A stretch of DNA of 64,000 nucleotides, from contig NZ_JAIFZS010000003.1 in the NCBI RefSeq assembly GCF_019710635.1, forward strand, positions 62,001 through 126,000, read 5' to 3'. A model generated the notes under the pieces. It did no database searches and was not told the origin of the DNA. It saw nothing but the letters and a program-made list of their open reading frames with translations. Below are positions 1 through 13,100 of this stretch, piece by piece; position 1 is the first letter of the stretch; each line of letters starts with the position of its first letter. Made by a program: the position numbers and the translations under genes. Source of the DNA: Mycolicibacterium xanthum (GTDB lineage Bacteria; Actinomycetota; Actinomycetes; Mycobacteriales; Mycobacteriaceae).

Positions 1-668
1 GTAACCGGTTGGTCGTCGCCGCGCTGCACTGGGACGGCAAGGTGACCGGCCTGCTGGCCTCGTCGGTCAAGGCCACGCTGAAACATCTTCTGTGCCTTGA
101 ATATTCGACGGTGGCGATCCAGAACCGGGCGATGGCGGACTTCCTGGCCGGTCCGGAACACATCTTCGACATCCTGGAGTCCGCGCTGCCCGACGTGCGC
201 GCGATGCGCCAGAACTACCCCGACGCCGTCGTGCTGCCCGGCGCCACCGCGCTGCCGCCGCCGTCGGACAAGCGGCGCAGGCGGATCAAGATCCCGACGT
301 CGCTGCCGACGATCGCGGTCCGGCTGGTGCGCGGCGTGGCCCACCAGTTCAGCGAACACGACCCGGCCCACCACGAGCGGCCCCAGCTCAACGTCGCCAC
401 CCAGGACGCACGCTGGTTCCTGCTCTGCATGGTCGACGGCGTCACCGTCACCACCGCCGACGGCCGCGGCGTGGTCTACCGGCAGCGTGACCGCACCAAG
501 ATGTTCGAGCTGCTCCGGACCTCGGCGCGCCAGCACATCGCACTGGCCCGCAAGTTCAACCGGATGCGCAGGGTGTACCGCAACGCGCTGCCGATGCTGA
601 CCAGCAAGCAGAACTGGGAGTCGGTGCTCAATTCCGGGCAGGATCGTGTGGAAGCCGGCGATGCCTGA
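1..668 (+). CDS. glfT2: Galactofuranosyltransferase GlfT2, C-terminal part (5' end outside window)
   Basis: This is the last ~220 residues of the bifunctional UDP-galactofuranose transferase that polymerises the galactan of arabinogalactan at the inner face of the plasma membrane. The reading frame is already open at the window edge, with the first full codon at base 3, so no start is visible. The piece lies beyond the GT-A catalytic domain and corresponds to the helical C-terminal region of the family. Recognisable stretches include QNRAMADFLAGPEHIFDIL and the end KQNWESVLNSGQ. The stop overlaps the ATG of the PAP2 phosphatase, which indicates translational coupling. The match to M. tuberculosis Rv3808c is by recall of sequence and by gene order (PAP2-ubiA-aftB follow). 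The catalytic residues cannot be checked because they lie outside the window. Confidence 0.93.
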   Translation, partial: NRLVVAALHWDGKVTGLLASSVKATLKHLLCLEYSTVAIQNRAMADFLAGPEHIFDILESALPDVRAMRQNYPDAVVLPGATALPPPSDKRRRRIKIPTSLPTIAVRLVRGVAHQFSEHDPAHHERPQLNVATQDARWFLLCMVDGVTVTTADGRGVVYRQRDRTKMFELLRTSARQHIALARKFNRMRRVYRNALPMLTSKQNWESVLNSGQDRVEAGDA

Positions 669-1200
669 CGCCCCGCACGGTGAGGACGCCGTGCTGGTGG
701 CGGTCCAGCACGCGCTCGCCGACCGGCCGGGCGTGCTCGCCACGGCCCGCGGGCTGTCGCATTTCGGCGAACACAGCCTGGGCTGGCTGGCGCTCGCCGC
801 GCTCGGTGCGCTGCTGGTCCCGTCCCGCCGGCGCGACTACCTGGCCGCCGGGGTCGGCGCGTTTCTCGCCCACGCCGCCGCGGTGGTGATCAAGCGGGTG
901 GTGCGCCGCGAGCGTCCGCACCACCCGGCGATCGCGGTGAACGTGGGCACCCCGAGCCGGTTGAGCTTCCCGTCGGCGCACGCCACGTCGACGACCGCAG
1001 CGGCGGTTCTGCTGGCCCGTCCCACCGGGCTGCCGTTGCCCGCGCTGCTGGTTCCGCCGATGGCGCTGTCCCGCATGGTGCTCGGTGTGCACTATCCGAG
1101 CGACGTGCTCGCCGGGGTGGTCATCGGCGGCATCGTCGGCAAGGCGGTCGGCAAGACGGTCGGCAGGGTGGCCGACCGGGTCGAAGGAGGGCCCTCATGA
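661..1200 (+). CDS. PAP2-family phosphatase, probable decaprenylphosphoryl-5-phosphoribose phosphatase (Rv3807c type)
   Basis: A 179-residue integral membrane PAP2 phosphatase. The three PAP2 signature blocks are present: KRVVRRERP at about 78-86, PSAH at 104-107 and HYPSDV near 144-149, with several hydrophobic helices between them. In mycobacteria the orthologue next to ubiA is assigned to removing the 5-phosphate from decaprenylphosphoryl-phosphoribose, the step after UbiA in making the arabinose donor. That assignment rests on family knowledge and context and is not proven by this sequence. I chose the ATG at 661, which lies inside the end of glfT2 and has GGAAG just upstream. A GTG at 646 would add five residues. 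The stop overlaps the ubiA ATG in the string ATGA. Confidence 0.88.
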   Translation: MPDAPHGEDAVLVAVQHALADRPGVLATARGLSHFGEHSLGWLALAALGALLVPSRRRDYLAAGVGAFLAHAAAVVIKRVVRRERPHHPAIAVNVGTPSRLSFPSAHATSTTAAAVLLARPTGLPLPALLVPPMALSRMVLGVHYPSDVLAGVVIGGIVGKAVGKTVGRVADRVEGGPS

Positions 1201-2132
1201 GCGCATCCCAGGTCGGGGAGGAAACAGCCGCCGCCGGCGGGCCGCCGGGCAACCTCGTCACCGGCATCGTCAAGGCGCTGCGTCCACGGCAGTGGGTCAA
1301 GAACGTACTGGTCTTCGCCGCCCCGGTGGCCGCACTCGGCGATGACCGCTATGTCTACGACTTCCGCGAAGTCCTGGTCAAGGTGCTGCTCGCGTTCGTC
1401 GTGTTCAGCCTGGCCGCCTCGTGCGTGTACCTGGTCAACGACGCCCGCGACGTGGAGGCCGACCGCGCCCATCCGACCAAGCGGTTCCGCCCGATCGCCG
1501 CAGGCGTGGTGCCGGAGTGGCTGGCCTACGGTCTGGCGGTGTTGCTCGGGGTCACGTCGCTGGCGATCTCGTGGCTGGTCACCCCGAACCTGGCACTGGT
1601 GATGGCGATCTACATCGCCATCCAGCTGGCGTACTGTTTCGGGCTCAAACACCAGGCCGTCCTCGACATCTGCATCGTGTCGTCGGGCTTCCTGATCCGG
1701 GCGATCGCCGGCGGTGTCGCCGCCGACGTGCCGCTGTCGCAGTGGTTCCTGCTGATGATGGCGTTCGGGTCGTTGTTCATGGCGGCCGGTAAGCGCTACG
1801 CCGAGCTGCAGCTGGCCGAACGGACCGGCGCCAAGATCCGCAGGTCGCTGGAGAGCTACACCAGCTCCTACCTGCGCTTCGTGTGGACGCTGTCGGCCAC
1901 CGCGCTGGTGCTGTGCTACGGCCTGTGGGCCTTCGAGCGGGACGCCACCGGTGGTGCCTCGTGGTTCGTGATCTCGATGGTGCCGTTCACGATCGCCATC
2001 CTGCGCTACGCCGTCGACGTCGACGGCGGGCTGGCCGGTGAGCCGGAGGAGATCGCGCTCAAGGACCGGGTGCTGCAGCTGCTGGCGCTGGCCTGGATCG
2101 GAACCATCGGTGCCGCAGTCTTCCTCAGTTGA
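1197..2132 (+). CDS. ubiA: Decaprenyl-phosphate phosphoribosyltransferase (DPPR synthase, UbiA family)
   Basis: A 311-residue polytopic UbiA-superfamily prenyltransferase. It transfers 5-phosphoribose from PRPP to decaprenyl phosphate, the first committed step to decaprenyl-phosphoryl-arabinose, the donor for all arabinan. The first Asp-rich Mg-binding motif NDARDVEAD is at 81-89, followed by RAHPTKRFRPIAAG, which is typical of the DPPR synthase branch. A second polar cluster lies in the DICIVSSGFLIRAIAGG region. About nine hydrophobic segments are visible. It starts at the ATG that overlaps the upstream stop by four bases and is followed at once by aftB, so it reads as part of the glfT2-PAP2-ubiA-aftB operon. 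UbiA is a known site of ethambutol-resistance mutations in M. tuberculosis, but I cannot score variants here without a reference. Confidence 0.95.
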   Translation: MSASQVGEETAAAGGPPGNLVTGIVKALRPRQWVKNVLVFAAPVAALGDDRYVYDFREVLVKVLLAFVVFSLAASCVYLVNDARDVEADRAHPTKRFRPIAAGVVPEWLAYGLAVLLGVTSLAISWLVTPNLALVMAIYIAIQLAYCFGLKHQAVLDICIVSSGFLIRAIAGGVAADVPLSQWFLLMMAFGSLFMAAGKRYAELQLAERTGAKIRRSLESYTSSYLRFVWTLSATALVLCYGLWAFERDATGGASWFVISMVPFTIAILRYAVDVDGGLAGEPEEIALKDRVLQLLALAWIGTIGAAVFLS

Positions 2133-2199
2133 GCGCCCGCGCGCCACGGCGGTAGCGGACCGGCTCGACGACTGGCCCGCCTACCCATACCACGTCTCG

Positions 2200-4092
2200 G
2201 TGCGGGTGAGCCTCTGGGTGAGCGTCACGGTGGTGGCCGTCCTGTTCGGCTGGGGTGCCTGGCAGCGCCGCTGGATCGCCGACGACGGGCTGATCGTGTT
2301 GCGCACGGTGCGAAACCTGTTGGCGGGCAACGGGCCGGTGTTCAATGCGGGGGAGCGGGTCGAGGCCAACACCTCCACGGCGTGGTCCTACCTGATGTAC
2401 CTGGGTGGCCTGGTCGCCGGGCCTGCCCGCCTGGAGTACGTCGCGCTGGTACTGGCCCTGGTGCTCAGCGTGGCGGGCGTGGTGCTGGTCATGCTGGGCA
2501 CCGCCCGGCTCTACGCGCCCAGCCTGGTGGGTCGCACCGCGGTGCTGCTGCCCGCGGGCGCCCTCGTCTACATCGCCGTGCCGCCCGCCCGCGACTTCGC
2601 CACCTCCGGGCTGGAGAACGGCCTGGTGCTGGCCTACCTGGGCCTGCTGTGGTGGATGATGGTCTGCTGGTCGCAGGCCAGGCGAGGGGAGCCGACATCG
2701 CGCGCGTTCGACGCCGCGCTGGCGGTGGTGGCCGGGCTCAGTGTGCTGGTCCGGCCCGAGCTGGCGCTGATCGGCGGTCTGGCCCTGGTGATGATGCTGA
2801 TCGCGGCGCCGGACTGGCGTCGGCGCGCACTCGTCGTCGTCGCCGGCGGGCTGCTGCCGGTCGCCTACCAGATCTTCCGGATGGGCTACTACGGCCTGGT
2901 GGTGCCGGGCACCGCGCTGGCCAAGGACGCGACCGGCTCCAAATGGCAGCAGGGCTTCGTCTACCTGGCCAACTTCAACCGGCCCTACCTGTTGTGGGCG
3001 CCGGCGGTGCTGTTGATCGGGCTGGCGGTCATGGTCCTGCTGTTGCGGGGCCGGCCGGCCCGGGGAAGTCGCGGCGCGGCCGGCCCGCGGTTGGCGCGGA
3101 TGGTGCAGAGCCCGGCCGCGGTGGTGGCGTTCATGCTGCTCAGCGGGGTGCTGCAGGCGTTGTACTGGATTCGCCAGGGTGGCGATTTCATGCATGGCCG
3201 GGTGTTGCTGACGCCGCTGTTCTGCCTGATCGCCCCGGTTGCGGTGATCCCGTTGATGCTGCCGGACCGCACCCGGATGGCCCGCGGGGCGGGCTACCTC
3301 TACGCGGGGGCCACCGGCGTGCTGTGGCTCGCGGTGGCGGGCTGGGCACTGTGGGCAGCCAACTCGCCGGGAATGGGCGCCGATGCCACCCGGGTCACCT
3401 ATACCGGCATCGTCGACGAGCGGCGTTTCTACGCGCAGGCGACCGGTCACGCCCATCCGCTGACCGCGGCGGACTATCTGGACTACCCGCGGATGCGCGC
3501 GATGCTCGAAGCGATCGAGAACACCCCGGACGGAGCCCTGCTGCTGCCCTCAGGAAACTACATCCAGTGGGATGTGGTGCCAGCTATTCCGCCGTCCGCG
3601 GACCCGCCGCCCGCCCAGCCGGGTGAGCAGAGAGGGCCGCACACAGTGTTTTTCACAAACCTGGGGATGCTCGGCATGAACGTGGGGCTCAACGTCCGGG
3701 TGATCGACCAGATCGGTCTGGCTAACCCACTGGCGGCACACACCGCCAGGATCGAGGACGGCCGGATCGGTCACGACAAGAACCTGTTCCCGGATTGGGC
3801 GGTGGCCGAGGGGCCGTTCCTCAAAGAGGATCCCTACATCCCGTCCTATCTGGACGAGGACTGGATCCGGCAGGCCGAGGTCGCGCTGGAGTGCCCGGAC
3901 ACCGTCGCCGTGCTGAACTCGATCCGGGCTCCGATGACGCCGCGGCGGTTCCTGTCCAACCTGCTGCACGCCGCGGAATTCACCCGCTACCGCATCGACC
4001 GGGTGCCCCGCTACGAACTCGAGCGGTGCGGGCTGCCGGTGCCCGAACCGGTCGATCCGCCCTACACCGGGCTGCCCGCCACCGGGCCCTGA
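2200..4092 (+). CDS. aftB: Terminal beta-(1->2) arabinofuranosyltransferase AftB
   Basis: A GT-C-fold membrane glycosyltransferase of 630 residues, close to the 627 of M. tuberculosis Rv3805c. It adds the terminal beta-1,2 arabinofuranose to arabinan from decaprenyl-phosphoryl-arabinose on the periplasmic side. The N-terminus WGAWQRRWIADDGLIVLR carries the DD pair in the first external loop that is typical of GT-C enzymes, followed by GERVEANTSTAWSYL. Roughly ten membrane spans are followed by a soluble C-terminal domain. I chose GTG 2200 because the protein then begins VRVSLWVSV, like the M. tuberculosis enzyme. GTG 2110, overlapping ubiA and preceded by a purine-rich stretch, is a possible longer start. 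It is the last gene of the glfT2 operon; 229 bases separate it from fbpA. Confidence 0.92.
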   Translation: MRVSLWVSVTVVAVLFGWGAWQRRWIADDGLIVLRTVRNLLAGNGPVFNAGERVEANTSTAWSYLMYLGGLVAGPARLEYVALVLALVLSVAGVVLVMLGTARLYAPSLVGRTAVLLPAGALVYIAVPPARDFATSGLENGLVLAYLGLLWWMMVCWSQARRGEPTSRAFDAALAVVAGLSVLVRPELALIGGLALVMMLIAAPDWRRRALVVVAGGLLPVAYQIFRMGYYGLVVPGTALAKDATGSKWQQGFVYLANFNRPYLLWAPAVLLIGLAVMVLLLRGRPARGSRGAAGPRLARMVQSPAAVVAFMLLSGVLQALYWIRQGGDFMHGRVLLTPLFCLIAPVAVIPLMLPDRTRMARGAGYLYAGATGVLWLAVAGWALWAANSPGMGADATRVTYTGIVDERRFYAQATGHAHPLTAADYLDYPRMRAMLEAIENTPDGALLLPSGNYIQWDVVPAIPPSADPPPAQPGEQRGPHTVFFTNLGMLGMNVGLNVRVIDQIGLANPLAAHTARIEDGRIGHDKNLFPDWAVAEGPFLKEDPYIPSYLDEDWIRQAEVALECPDTVAVLNSIRAPMTPRRFLSNLLHAAEFTRYRIDRVPRYELERCGLPVPEPVDPPYTGLPATGP

Positions 4093-4237
4093 ACGCTGCG
4101 GATTTGCTGGCGGACCGGGTTTTCTGCTTTCGTAACGCGGTAGCCACGTTCGTCAGATAAGAGATGTGACGGGGGCCGCGACGGGACTCCGGCTGGGGGT
4201 TCAGCGCGTTCGCGGCGAAGAGAGATCACCACAAAGG

Positions 4238-5380
<1,143 letters not shown>

Positions 5381-5395
5381 GCCCACGACCGAGTC

Positions 5396-5440
5396 GACGG
5401 CGGTGACACACCTCGGGTGAGTCACCGCCGTCAGTCGTTT
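5396..5440 (+). terminator. Intrinsic terminator after fbpA
   Basis: GACGGCGGTGAC (5396-5407) pairs perfectly with GTCACCGCCGTC (5421-5432). The inner CACC (5409-5412) pairs with GGTG (5416-5419), giving about 16 base pairs with one A-A mismatch and a three-base TCG loop. The run TTTT follows at 5438-5441. It begins 16 bases after the fbpA stop, which fits a rho-independent terminator separating fbpA from fbpD. Confidence 0.75.
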
Positions 5441-5463
5441 TGGGCCCCGGGCCGTCATGGTGA

Positions 5464-5476
5464 TGTGGTTCACTAC
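5464..5476 (+). promoter_or_regulatory. Motif TGTGGTTCACTAC upstream of fbpD
   Basis: Counterpart of the element before fbpA, differing at one base (C for G). It lies between the fbpA terminator and the fbpD start, where a promoter for fbpD must sit if the terminator works. Whether it is a promoter element or a binding site is not decided by the sequence. Confidence 0.35.
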
Positions 5477-5530
5477 CTGCGTTGGCCGGGATGTGCGCCA
5501 GCGTCTACGACGGAGTGAGAGGTGGGGCGG

Positions 5531-6433
5531 ATGCGTGCGTTGAGCCGATTGATCACAGCCGCGATGATGGCGGTGGGGCTGTTGGTGGTCAGCATGACGC
5601 CGTTCTCGCCGGCCACCCTGCCGGCGCGGGCCGACGGCGTCGAGTACCTGATGGTGCCGTCGGCGGCGATGGGCCGTGACATCCCGGTGGCCTTCCAGGG
5701 CGGCGGACCCCACGCGGTCGTGCTGCTCGACGCATTCAACGCCGCGCCCGACGTGAGCAACTGGGTGACCGCGGGCAACGCGATGAACACGCTGGCCGGG
5801 CTCGGTATCTCGGTGGCCGCCCCGGCCGGCGGGGCGTGGAGCATGTACACCAACTGGGAGGCCGACGGCAGCAAGCAGTGGGAGACCTTCCTGGCCGTCG
5901 AGCTGCCGAACTGGCTGGCCGCCAACAAGGGACTGGCTCCCGGTGGGCACGGCATCGTCGGCGCCGCCCAGGGCGGCACCGGCGCGTTGACGATGGCGGT
6001 GTTCCACCCCGACCGGTACCGGTTCGCCGGATCGCTGTCGGGATTCCTGACGCCGTCGGCCACCGCCCTCAACGGCGCCATCACCGCCGGCATGGCCCAG
6101 TACGGCGGCGTGGACACCCGCAACATGTGGGGTTTGCCACAGCTGGGCCGGTGGAAATGGCACGACCCCGACGTGCACGCGCAGCTGTTGGTCGACAGCA
6201 ACGCCCGCCTGTGGATCTTCAGCCCGGCGACGCTGACGTGCAGCGACCCCGCCGCGATGATCGGCTACTGCGATCAGGCGCAGGGCAGTAACCGCACGTT
6301 CTACGCCCATTACCGGGCCATCGGCGGCAGCAACGCGCACTTCGACTTCCCGTCCACGGGCAACCACGACTGGGGTTCGTGGAGCGGGCAGCTTGCAGCG
6401 ATGTCCGGCGAGCTGGCCGCCACCATCCGGTAG
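5531..6433 (+). CDS. fbpD: Non-catalytic antigen 85 paralogue MPT51/FbpD
   Basis: A secreted alpha/beta-hydrolase-fold protein of 300 residues, homologous to antigen 85. An N-terminal signal peptide of about 30 residues ends near PARA, and the mature protein begins with [15 protein letters not shown], parallel to fbpA. The nucleophile motif GLSMAG of Ag85 reads GAAQGG here, so the catalytic serine is absent, which is the defining trait of the MPT51 branch. The family is reported to bind matrix proteins and has no mycolyltransferase activity. The final His region STGNHDW is kept. I chose ATG 5531, with GAGAGG about ten bases upstream; GTG 5522 is an alternative. The terminator behind fbpA and the duplicated upstream motif suggest independent transcription. 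Confidence 0.93.
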   Translation: MRALSRLITAAMMAVGLLVVSMTPFSPATLPARADGVEYLMVPSAAMGRDIPVAFQGGGPHAVVLLDAFNAAPDVSNWVTAGNAMNTLAGLGISVAAPAGGAWSMYTNWEADGSKQWETFLAVELPNWLAANKGLAPGGHGIVGAAQGGTGALTMAVFHPDRYRFAGSLSGFLTPSATALNGAITAGMAQYGGVDTRNMWGLPQLGRWKWHDPDVHAQLLVDSNARLWIFSPATLTCSDPAAMIGYCDQAQGSNRTFYAHYRAIGGSNAHFDFPSTGNHDWGSWSGQLAAMSGELAATIR

Positions 6434-6512
6434 CCCACTCGCGGTCAGCCTTCCGGGGGGACCGGCCGGCAGCCGGTACTTTGGAGGCGTGCAGCACGGG
6501 TCACGACCGACG

Positions 6513-6977
6513 ATGGCGGGAATGGCAGGGATGACGGGGATGTCCTTGCTGGTCGCGTCGTCCGCGGCGTGGCTGACCGGTTGCTCCTTCGGCGACGACA
6601 TGATGGGCGGGTTGAGCTCGGAGGTCGAGACGGCCCCCGCGCACGGGCAGTCCACCGCGGATCTGCCCGGCCCGTTGGAGCCCGGCATGGCATCCAACGC
6701 GCTGATGGTCACCCCACGGCAGCAGCACTTCCTCGACGGCTTGCAGGCCGCGGGGGTGCAGCCGTCGAGTGACCTCGCCGCGCTGAGCATCGGCTCCTAC
6801 GTGTGTCAGGCCCGCGCCGCCAAGCACACCGACCAGCAGGTGTGGGACTTCGTGATGCCGATGGTGCGCAACGAGGTCAGCGAGTCCGGCGGGGGTTCGG
6901 CGATCGTGCCGTCGGCGGTCGAGGTGAGGTCCGCGACCGCCGACTACATTCGGGTCGCGACGGAGCAGCTCTGCTAG
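6513..6977 (+). CDS. DUF732-family putative lipoprotein
   Basis: A small exported protein of about 154 residues. A hydrophobic N-terminus ends in the lipobox LTGC (Cys24), followed by a Ser/Gly/Pro linker and a C-terminal helical domain (QQHFLDGLQAAGV ... ADYIRVATEQLC) with a Cys pair. This is the usual layout of mycobacterial DUF732 proteins. Function is unknown for the family. It sits between fbpD and culp6, a position that suggests a cell-envelope role, which is inference. The start is uncertain: ATG 6513, ATG 6522 and GTG 6489 are all in frame, the last with GGAGG almost touching it. The gene to its right begins 57 bases after its stop. Confidence 0.75.
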   Translation: MAGMAGMTGMSLLVASSAAWLTGCSFGDDMMGGLSSEVETAPAHGQSTADLPGPLEPGMASNALMVTPRQQHFLDGLQAAGVQPSSDLAALSIGSYVCQARAAKHTDQQVWDFVMPMVRNEVSESGGGSAIVPSAVEVRSATADYIRVATEQLC

Positions 6978-7034
6978 CAGAGCCGACCACGGATCGACCC
7001 GACCACCCACGCACCCGAGGAGTACGAGACCGTC

Positions 7035-8042
7035 ATGGCCAAGACCGACCGGCGTAAACGCCACCGCCTGCTGGGGCTGCTGGCGGCCGCGGCGGTCGGC
7101 CTGGTCGTCGTGCTGGTTCTGGCGATCGTGATCGTCGTGGTGCGCAGGCCGGCGACTCCGCCGTCGGCGATCCCGCCGAGCGCCGTACCGCCGACCGCGG
7201 TTCCGACGATCAAGCGACCGAGGCCCGAGTTCCAGGACGCGTCCTGCCCGGATGTGCAGCTGATCTCGATCCCGGGGACCTGGGAGTCGTCGGTGCAGCT
7301 CGACCCGTTCAACCCGGTGCAGTTCCCGGCCGCCCTGCTGCTGAACGTGACCAACCCGATCGTCGCGCAGTTCGGCACCGACCGTGTCGAGGTGTACACG
7401 GTTCCCTACACCGCGCAGTTCCACAATCCGCTGTCGGCCGACGCGCAGATGTCCTACAACGACAGCCGCGCCGAGGGCACCCGCACCGCGGTGCAGGCGA
7501 TGACGGACATGAACAACCGCTGCCCGCTGACCAGCTACGTGCTGGTCGGGTTCTCCCAGGGCGCGGTGATCGCCGGCGACATCGCCAGCGACATCGGCAA
7601 CGGGCGTGGCCCTGTCGACGCGGATCTGGTGATCGGTGTGACGTTGATCGCCGACGGGCGCCGGCAGGACGGCGTGGGCCAGGACATCGGCCCCAGCCCC
7701 GCCGGGCAGGGTGCGGAGATCACCCTGCACGAGGTGCCGACGCTGTCGGCACTCGGGCTGACGATGACCGGACCCCGGCCGGGCGGTTTCGGTGCGCTCG
7801 ACGACCGGACCAACGAGATCTGCGCGAGCGGCGATCTGATCTGCGCCGCCCCGGAGTCGGCGTTCAACATCACCGAGCTGCCCAGGACGCTGGAGGTGCT
7901 GGCCGGCGGTGCCGGACAACCCGTGCACGCGATGTACGCCACACCGGAGTTCTGGAACCTCGACGGTCAGCCGGCCACGGCGTGGACCCTGAACTGGGCA
8001 CAGGGCGTGATCGACAATGCGCCGCGGCCGAAACATGGCTGA
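7035..8042 (+). CDS. culp6: Cutinase-like phospholipase/thioesterase Culp6
   Basis: A 335-residue, membrane-anchored serine esterase of the cutinase family, orthologous to Rv3802c. The N-terminus has basic residues and one transmembrane helix (about 12-36), then a Pro-rich stalk, so the catalytic domain faces the periplasm. The nucleophile Ser174 is in GFSQG. Asp in the [11 protein letters not shown] segment and His in GQPVHAMYA complete the triad. The M. tuberculosis protein has phospholipase A and thioesterase activity, is essential, and modulates envelope lipids. Its place immediately before fadD32-pks13-accD4 is conserved across mycolate-producing bacteria. The ATG follows a purine-rich GAGGAG about 15 bases upstream. 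Confidence 0.92.
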   Translation: MAKTDRRKRHRLLGLLAAAAVGLVVVLVLAIVIVVVRRPATPPSAIPPSAVPPTAVPTIKRPRPEFQDASCPDVQLISIPGTWESSVQLDPFNPVQFPAALLLNVTNPIVAQFGTDRVEVYTVPYTAQFHNPLSADAQMSYNDSRAEGTRTAVQAMTDMNNRCPLTSYVLVGFSQGAVIAGDIASDIGNGRGPVDADLVIGVTLIADGRRQDGVGQDIGPSPAGQGAEITLHEVPTLSALGLTMTGPRPGGFGALDDRTNEICASGDLICAAPESAFNITELPRTLEVLAGGAGQPVHAMYATPEFWNLDGQPATAWTLNWAQGVIDNAPRPKHG

Positions 8043-8216
8043 CACGTGACCGGAAAGATGTCCGCCGGGATTTGGCGCGGCCGCGCAGGTCGCCTAGCAT
8101 GACTTGAGATTAAGGGAAATCTAAGAGCGCTGACCGGCGGTTGCGGGGTGGGGAGCCTTCTCCCCGGTACGATCTTCGGGGTTTGGGATAGCGATCCCGT
8201 TCGATTGGAGTAGCAG

Positions 8217-10106
<1,890 letters not shown>

Positions 10107-10161
10107 CGACACAAGACAGCGGCCCCCGGGGTCGCCGCGTCGAACGTGAGGTTATGTGAAC

Positions 10162-13100
10162 ATGGCTGAAGCACAAGACGATTCCGGCATCACCCCGGCA
10201 ACGAACGGGGTCCCCCAGAGTGGCCCGGACATGACCGTGGCCGAGATGCGCGAGTGGCTGCGCAACTGGATCGGCAACGCCACCGGGCAGTCGCCGGACT
10301 CGGTCAGCGAGACGGCCCCGATGGTCGAGCTCGGGCTGTCCTCCCGCGACGCCGTCGCGATGGCCAGCGACATCGAAGACCTCACCGGTGTCACGCTGAC
10401 CGCCACCGTCGCGTTCCGCCATCCCACCGTCGAGGCGCTGGCGACGGTCATCATCGAGGGCGAGCCGGAACCCGACGATGCGGACCTCGACGCCGAGGAC
10501 TGGTCGCGTGGTGCCGGCCCGGCCGATGAGGGCCGATTGAACATCGCCATCGTCGGCGTCGGTACCCGGTTCCCCGGTGACATGAACACGCCCGACGAGA
10601 TGTGGGCCGCCCTGCTGGAGGGCCGCGACGCCATCACCGATCTCCCGGAGGGGCGCTGGTCGGAGTTCCTCTCCGAGCCCCGGGTGGCCGAACGGGTCGC
10701 CAAGGCCCGCACCCGCGGCGGCTACCTGAGCGACATCAAGGGCTTCGACGCCGAGTTCTTCGCGCTGTCGAAGATGGAGGCCGACAACATCGATCCGCAG
10801 CAGCGGATGGCGCTGGAACTGACCTGGGAGGCGTTGGAGCACGCCAGGATTCCGGCGTCGAGCCTGCGCGGCGAGAACGTCGGCGTCTACGTCGGCAGCT
10901 CCACCAACGACTACAGCTTCCTCGGCGTGGCCGACCCGGCCACCGCGCACCCCTACGCCATCACCGGCACCGCCAGCTCGATCATCGCCAACCGGGTGTC
11001 GTATTTCTACGACTTCCGGGGCCCGTCGATGGCCATCGACACCGCATGCTCGTCCTCGCTGGTCGCCGTGCACGAGGGCATCAAGGCGCTGCGCGCGGGT
11101 GACGCCGACGTGGTGCTCGCCGGCGGCGTCAACGCGCTGGTGACGCCCCTGGTCACGGTCGGGTTCGACGAGGTCGGCGGCGTGCTCGCGCCGGACGGCC
11201 GGATCAAGTCCTTCTCCGCTGACGCCGACGGCTACGCCCGTTCCGAGGGCGGCGGCATGGTGGTGCTCAAGCGGCTCGCCGACGCCCGCCGCGACGGCGA
11301 CCAGATCCTGGCCGTCATCGCCGGCGGCGCGGTCAACCACGACGGCCGCTCCAACGGCCTGCTGGCCCCCAATCCCGATGCGCAGGAAGCGGTGCTGCGC
11401 AAGGCCTACAAGGATGCCGGCATCGATCCGAGGAACGTCGACTACGTCGAGGCGCACGGCACCGGCACCATCCTCGGTGACCCGATCGAGGCCGACGCAC
11501 TGGGCCGGGTGGTCGGCCGCGGCCGGGCGGCCGACCGGCCGGCACTGCTCGGTGCGGTGAAATCCAATGTGGGGCATCTGGAATCGGCTGCGGGAGCGGC
11601 CAGCCTGGCCAAGATGGCGTTGGCGCTGTTCCACGACAAGATCCCGCCGTCGATCAACTACGCCGGCCCCAACCCCTACATCGACTTCGACCGCGAACAC
11701 CTCAGGGTCGCCGACACGGTCACCGACTGGCCCCGGTACTCGGGCCATGCCATCGCGGGGGTGTCCGGTTTCGGGTTCGGCGGCGCCAACGCCCACCTGG
11801 TGCTGCGCGAGGTGCTGCCCGAGGATCTGGTCGAGCCCGAAGCCGACGAACCGGTCGTCGAGGCCACGGCCGCACCGGCCAAGCCGGCGGTTTACGTCGG
11901 CGGTGTGCTGGTCGAGGACGACGACGAGGACGACGAGGGCGTTGCCGCAGAGCGGGATCCGGCGTTCTACGGCGAGGTGCTCGACACCGAACCGGAACTG
12001 CCCGGGCTGACCGACGAGGCGCTGCGACTGCTCGAGGTGGCTCGCGAGGAACTGGCCGCGACTCAGCAAGACCCGGCGGCCGAGCACCACACACCCGTTG
12101 TGCCGCTGGCCGTCTCGGGTTTCCTGACGTCACGCAAGCGGGCCACCGCCGCCGAGCTGGCGGACTGGATGGACAGCGCGGAAGGCCGCGCGTCATCGCT
12201 GGAGGCGATCGGCCGGTCGCTGTCGCGGCGCAACCACGGCCGCTCGCGCGCCGTCGTGCTGGCCCACGATCACGACGAGGCGATCAAGGGGCTGCGCGCG
12301 CTGGCCGACGGCAAGCCGAACCCGATCGTGCTGTCCGCCGACGGCCCGGTGACCAACGGCCCGGTCTGGGTGCTGGCCGGCTTCGGTGCCCAGCACCGCA
12401 AGATGGCCAAGAGCCTGTACCTGCGCGACGACGTCTTCGCCGAGTGGATCAACAAGGTCGACGCGCTGGTCCAGGACGAGCGCGGGTACTCGGTCGTCGA
12501 GCTGATCCTCGACGACGCGCAGGACTACGGCATCGAGACCACCCAGATCACCATCTTCGCGATCCAGATCGCGCTCGGTGAGCTGCTCAAGTCACACGGC
12601 GCGAAACCCGCTGCACTGGTGGGACAGTCGCTCGGGGAGGCCGCTGCGGCGTACTTCTCCGGCGGGCTGTCGCTGGAGGATGCGACCCGCACGATCTGTT
12701 CGCGCTCGCACCTGATGGGTGAGGGCGAGGCCATGCTGTTCGGCGAGTACATCCGGCTGATGGCGCTCGTCGAGTACTCCGCCGAGGAGATCGAGAGCGT
12801 CTTTTCCGACTTCAAGGATCTCGAGGTATGCGTCTACGCCGCGCCGAGCCAGACGGTCATCGGCGGACCGCCGGACCAGGTGGACGCGATCATCGCCCGC
12901 GCCGAGTCGGAGGGCAAGTTCGCCCGCAAGTTCCAGACCAAGGGCGCCAGCCACACCTCGCAGATGGACCCGTTGCTGGGTGAGCTCGCCGCCGAACTGC
13001 AAGGCATCCAGGCGCATCCGCTGCAGACCGCCTACTACTCGACGGTGCACGAGGGCAACCTGATCCGGGCCGGCTCGGGGCCTATTCACGATGTCGACTA

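Noticed and set aside
5531..6433. fbpD as an active mycolyltransferase
   Set aside because: The nucleophile motif reads GAAQGG, so the serine is missing, as expected for MPT51.
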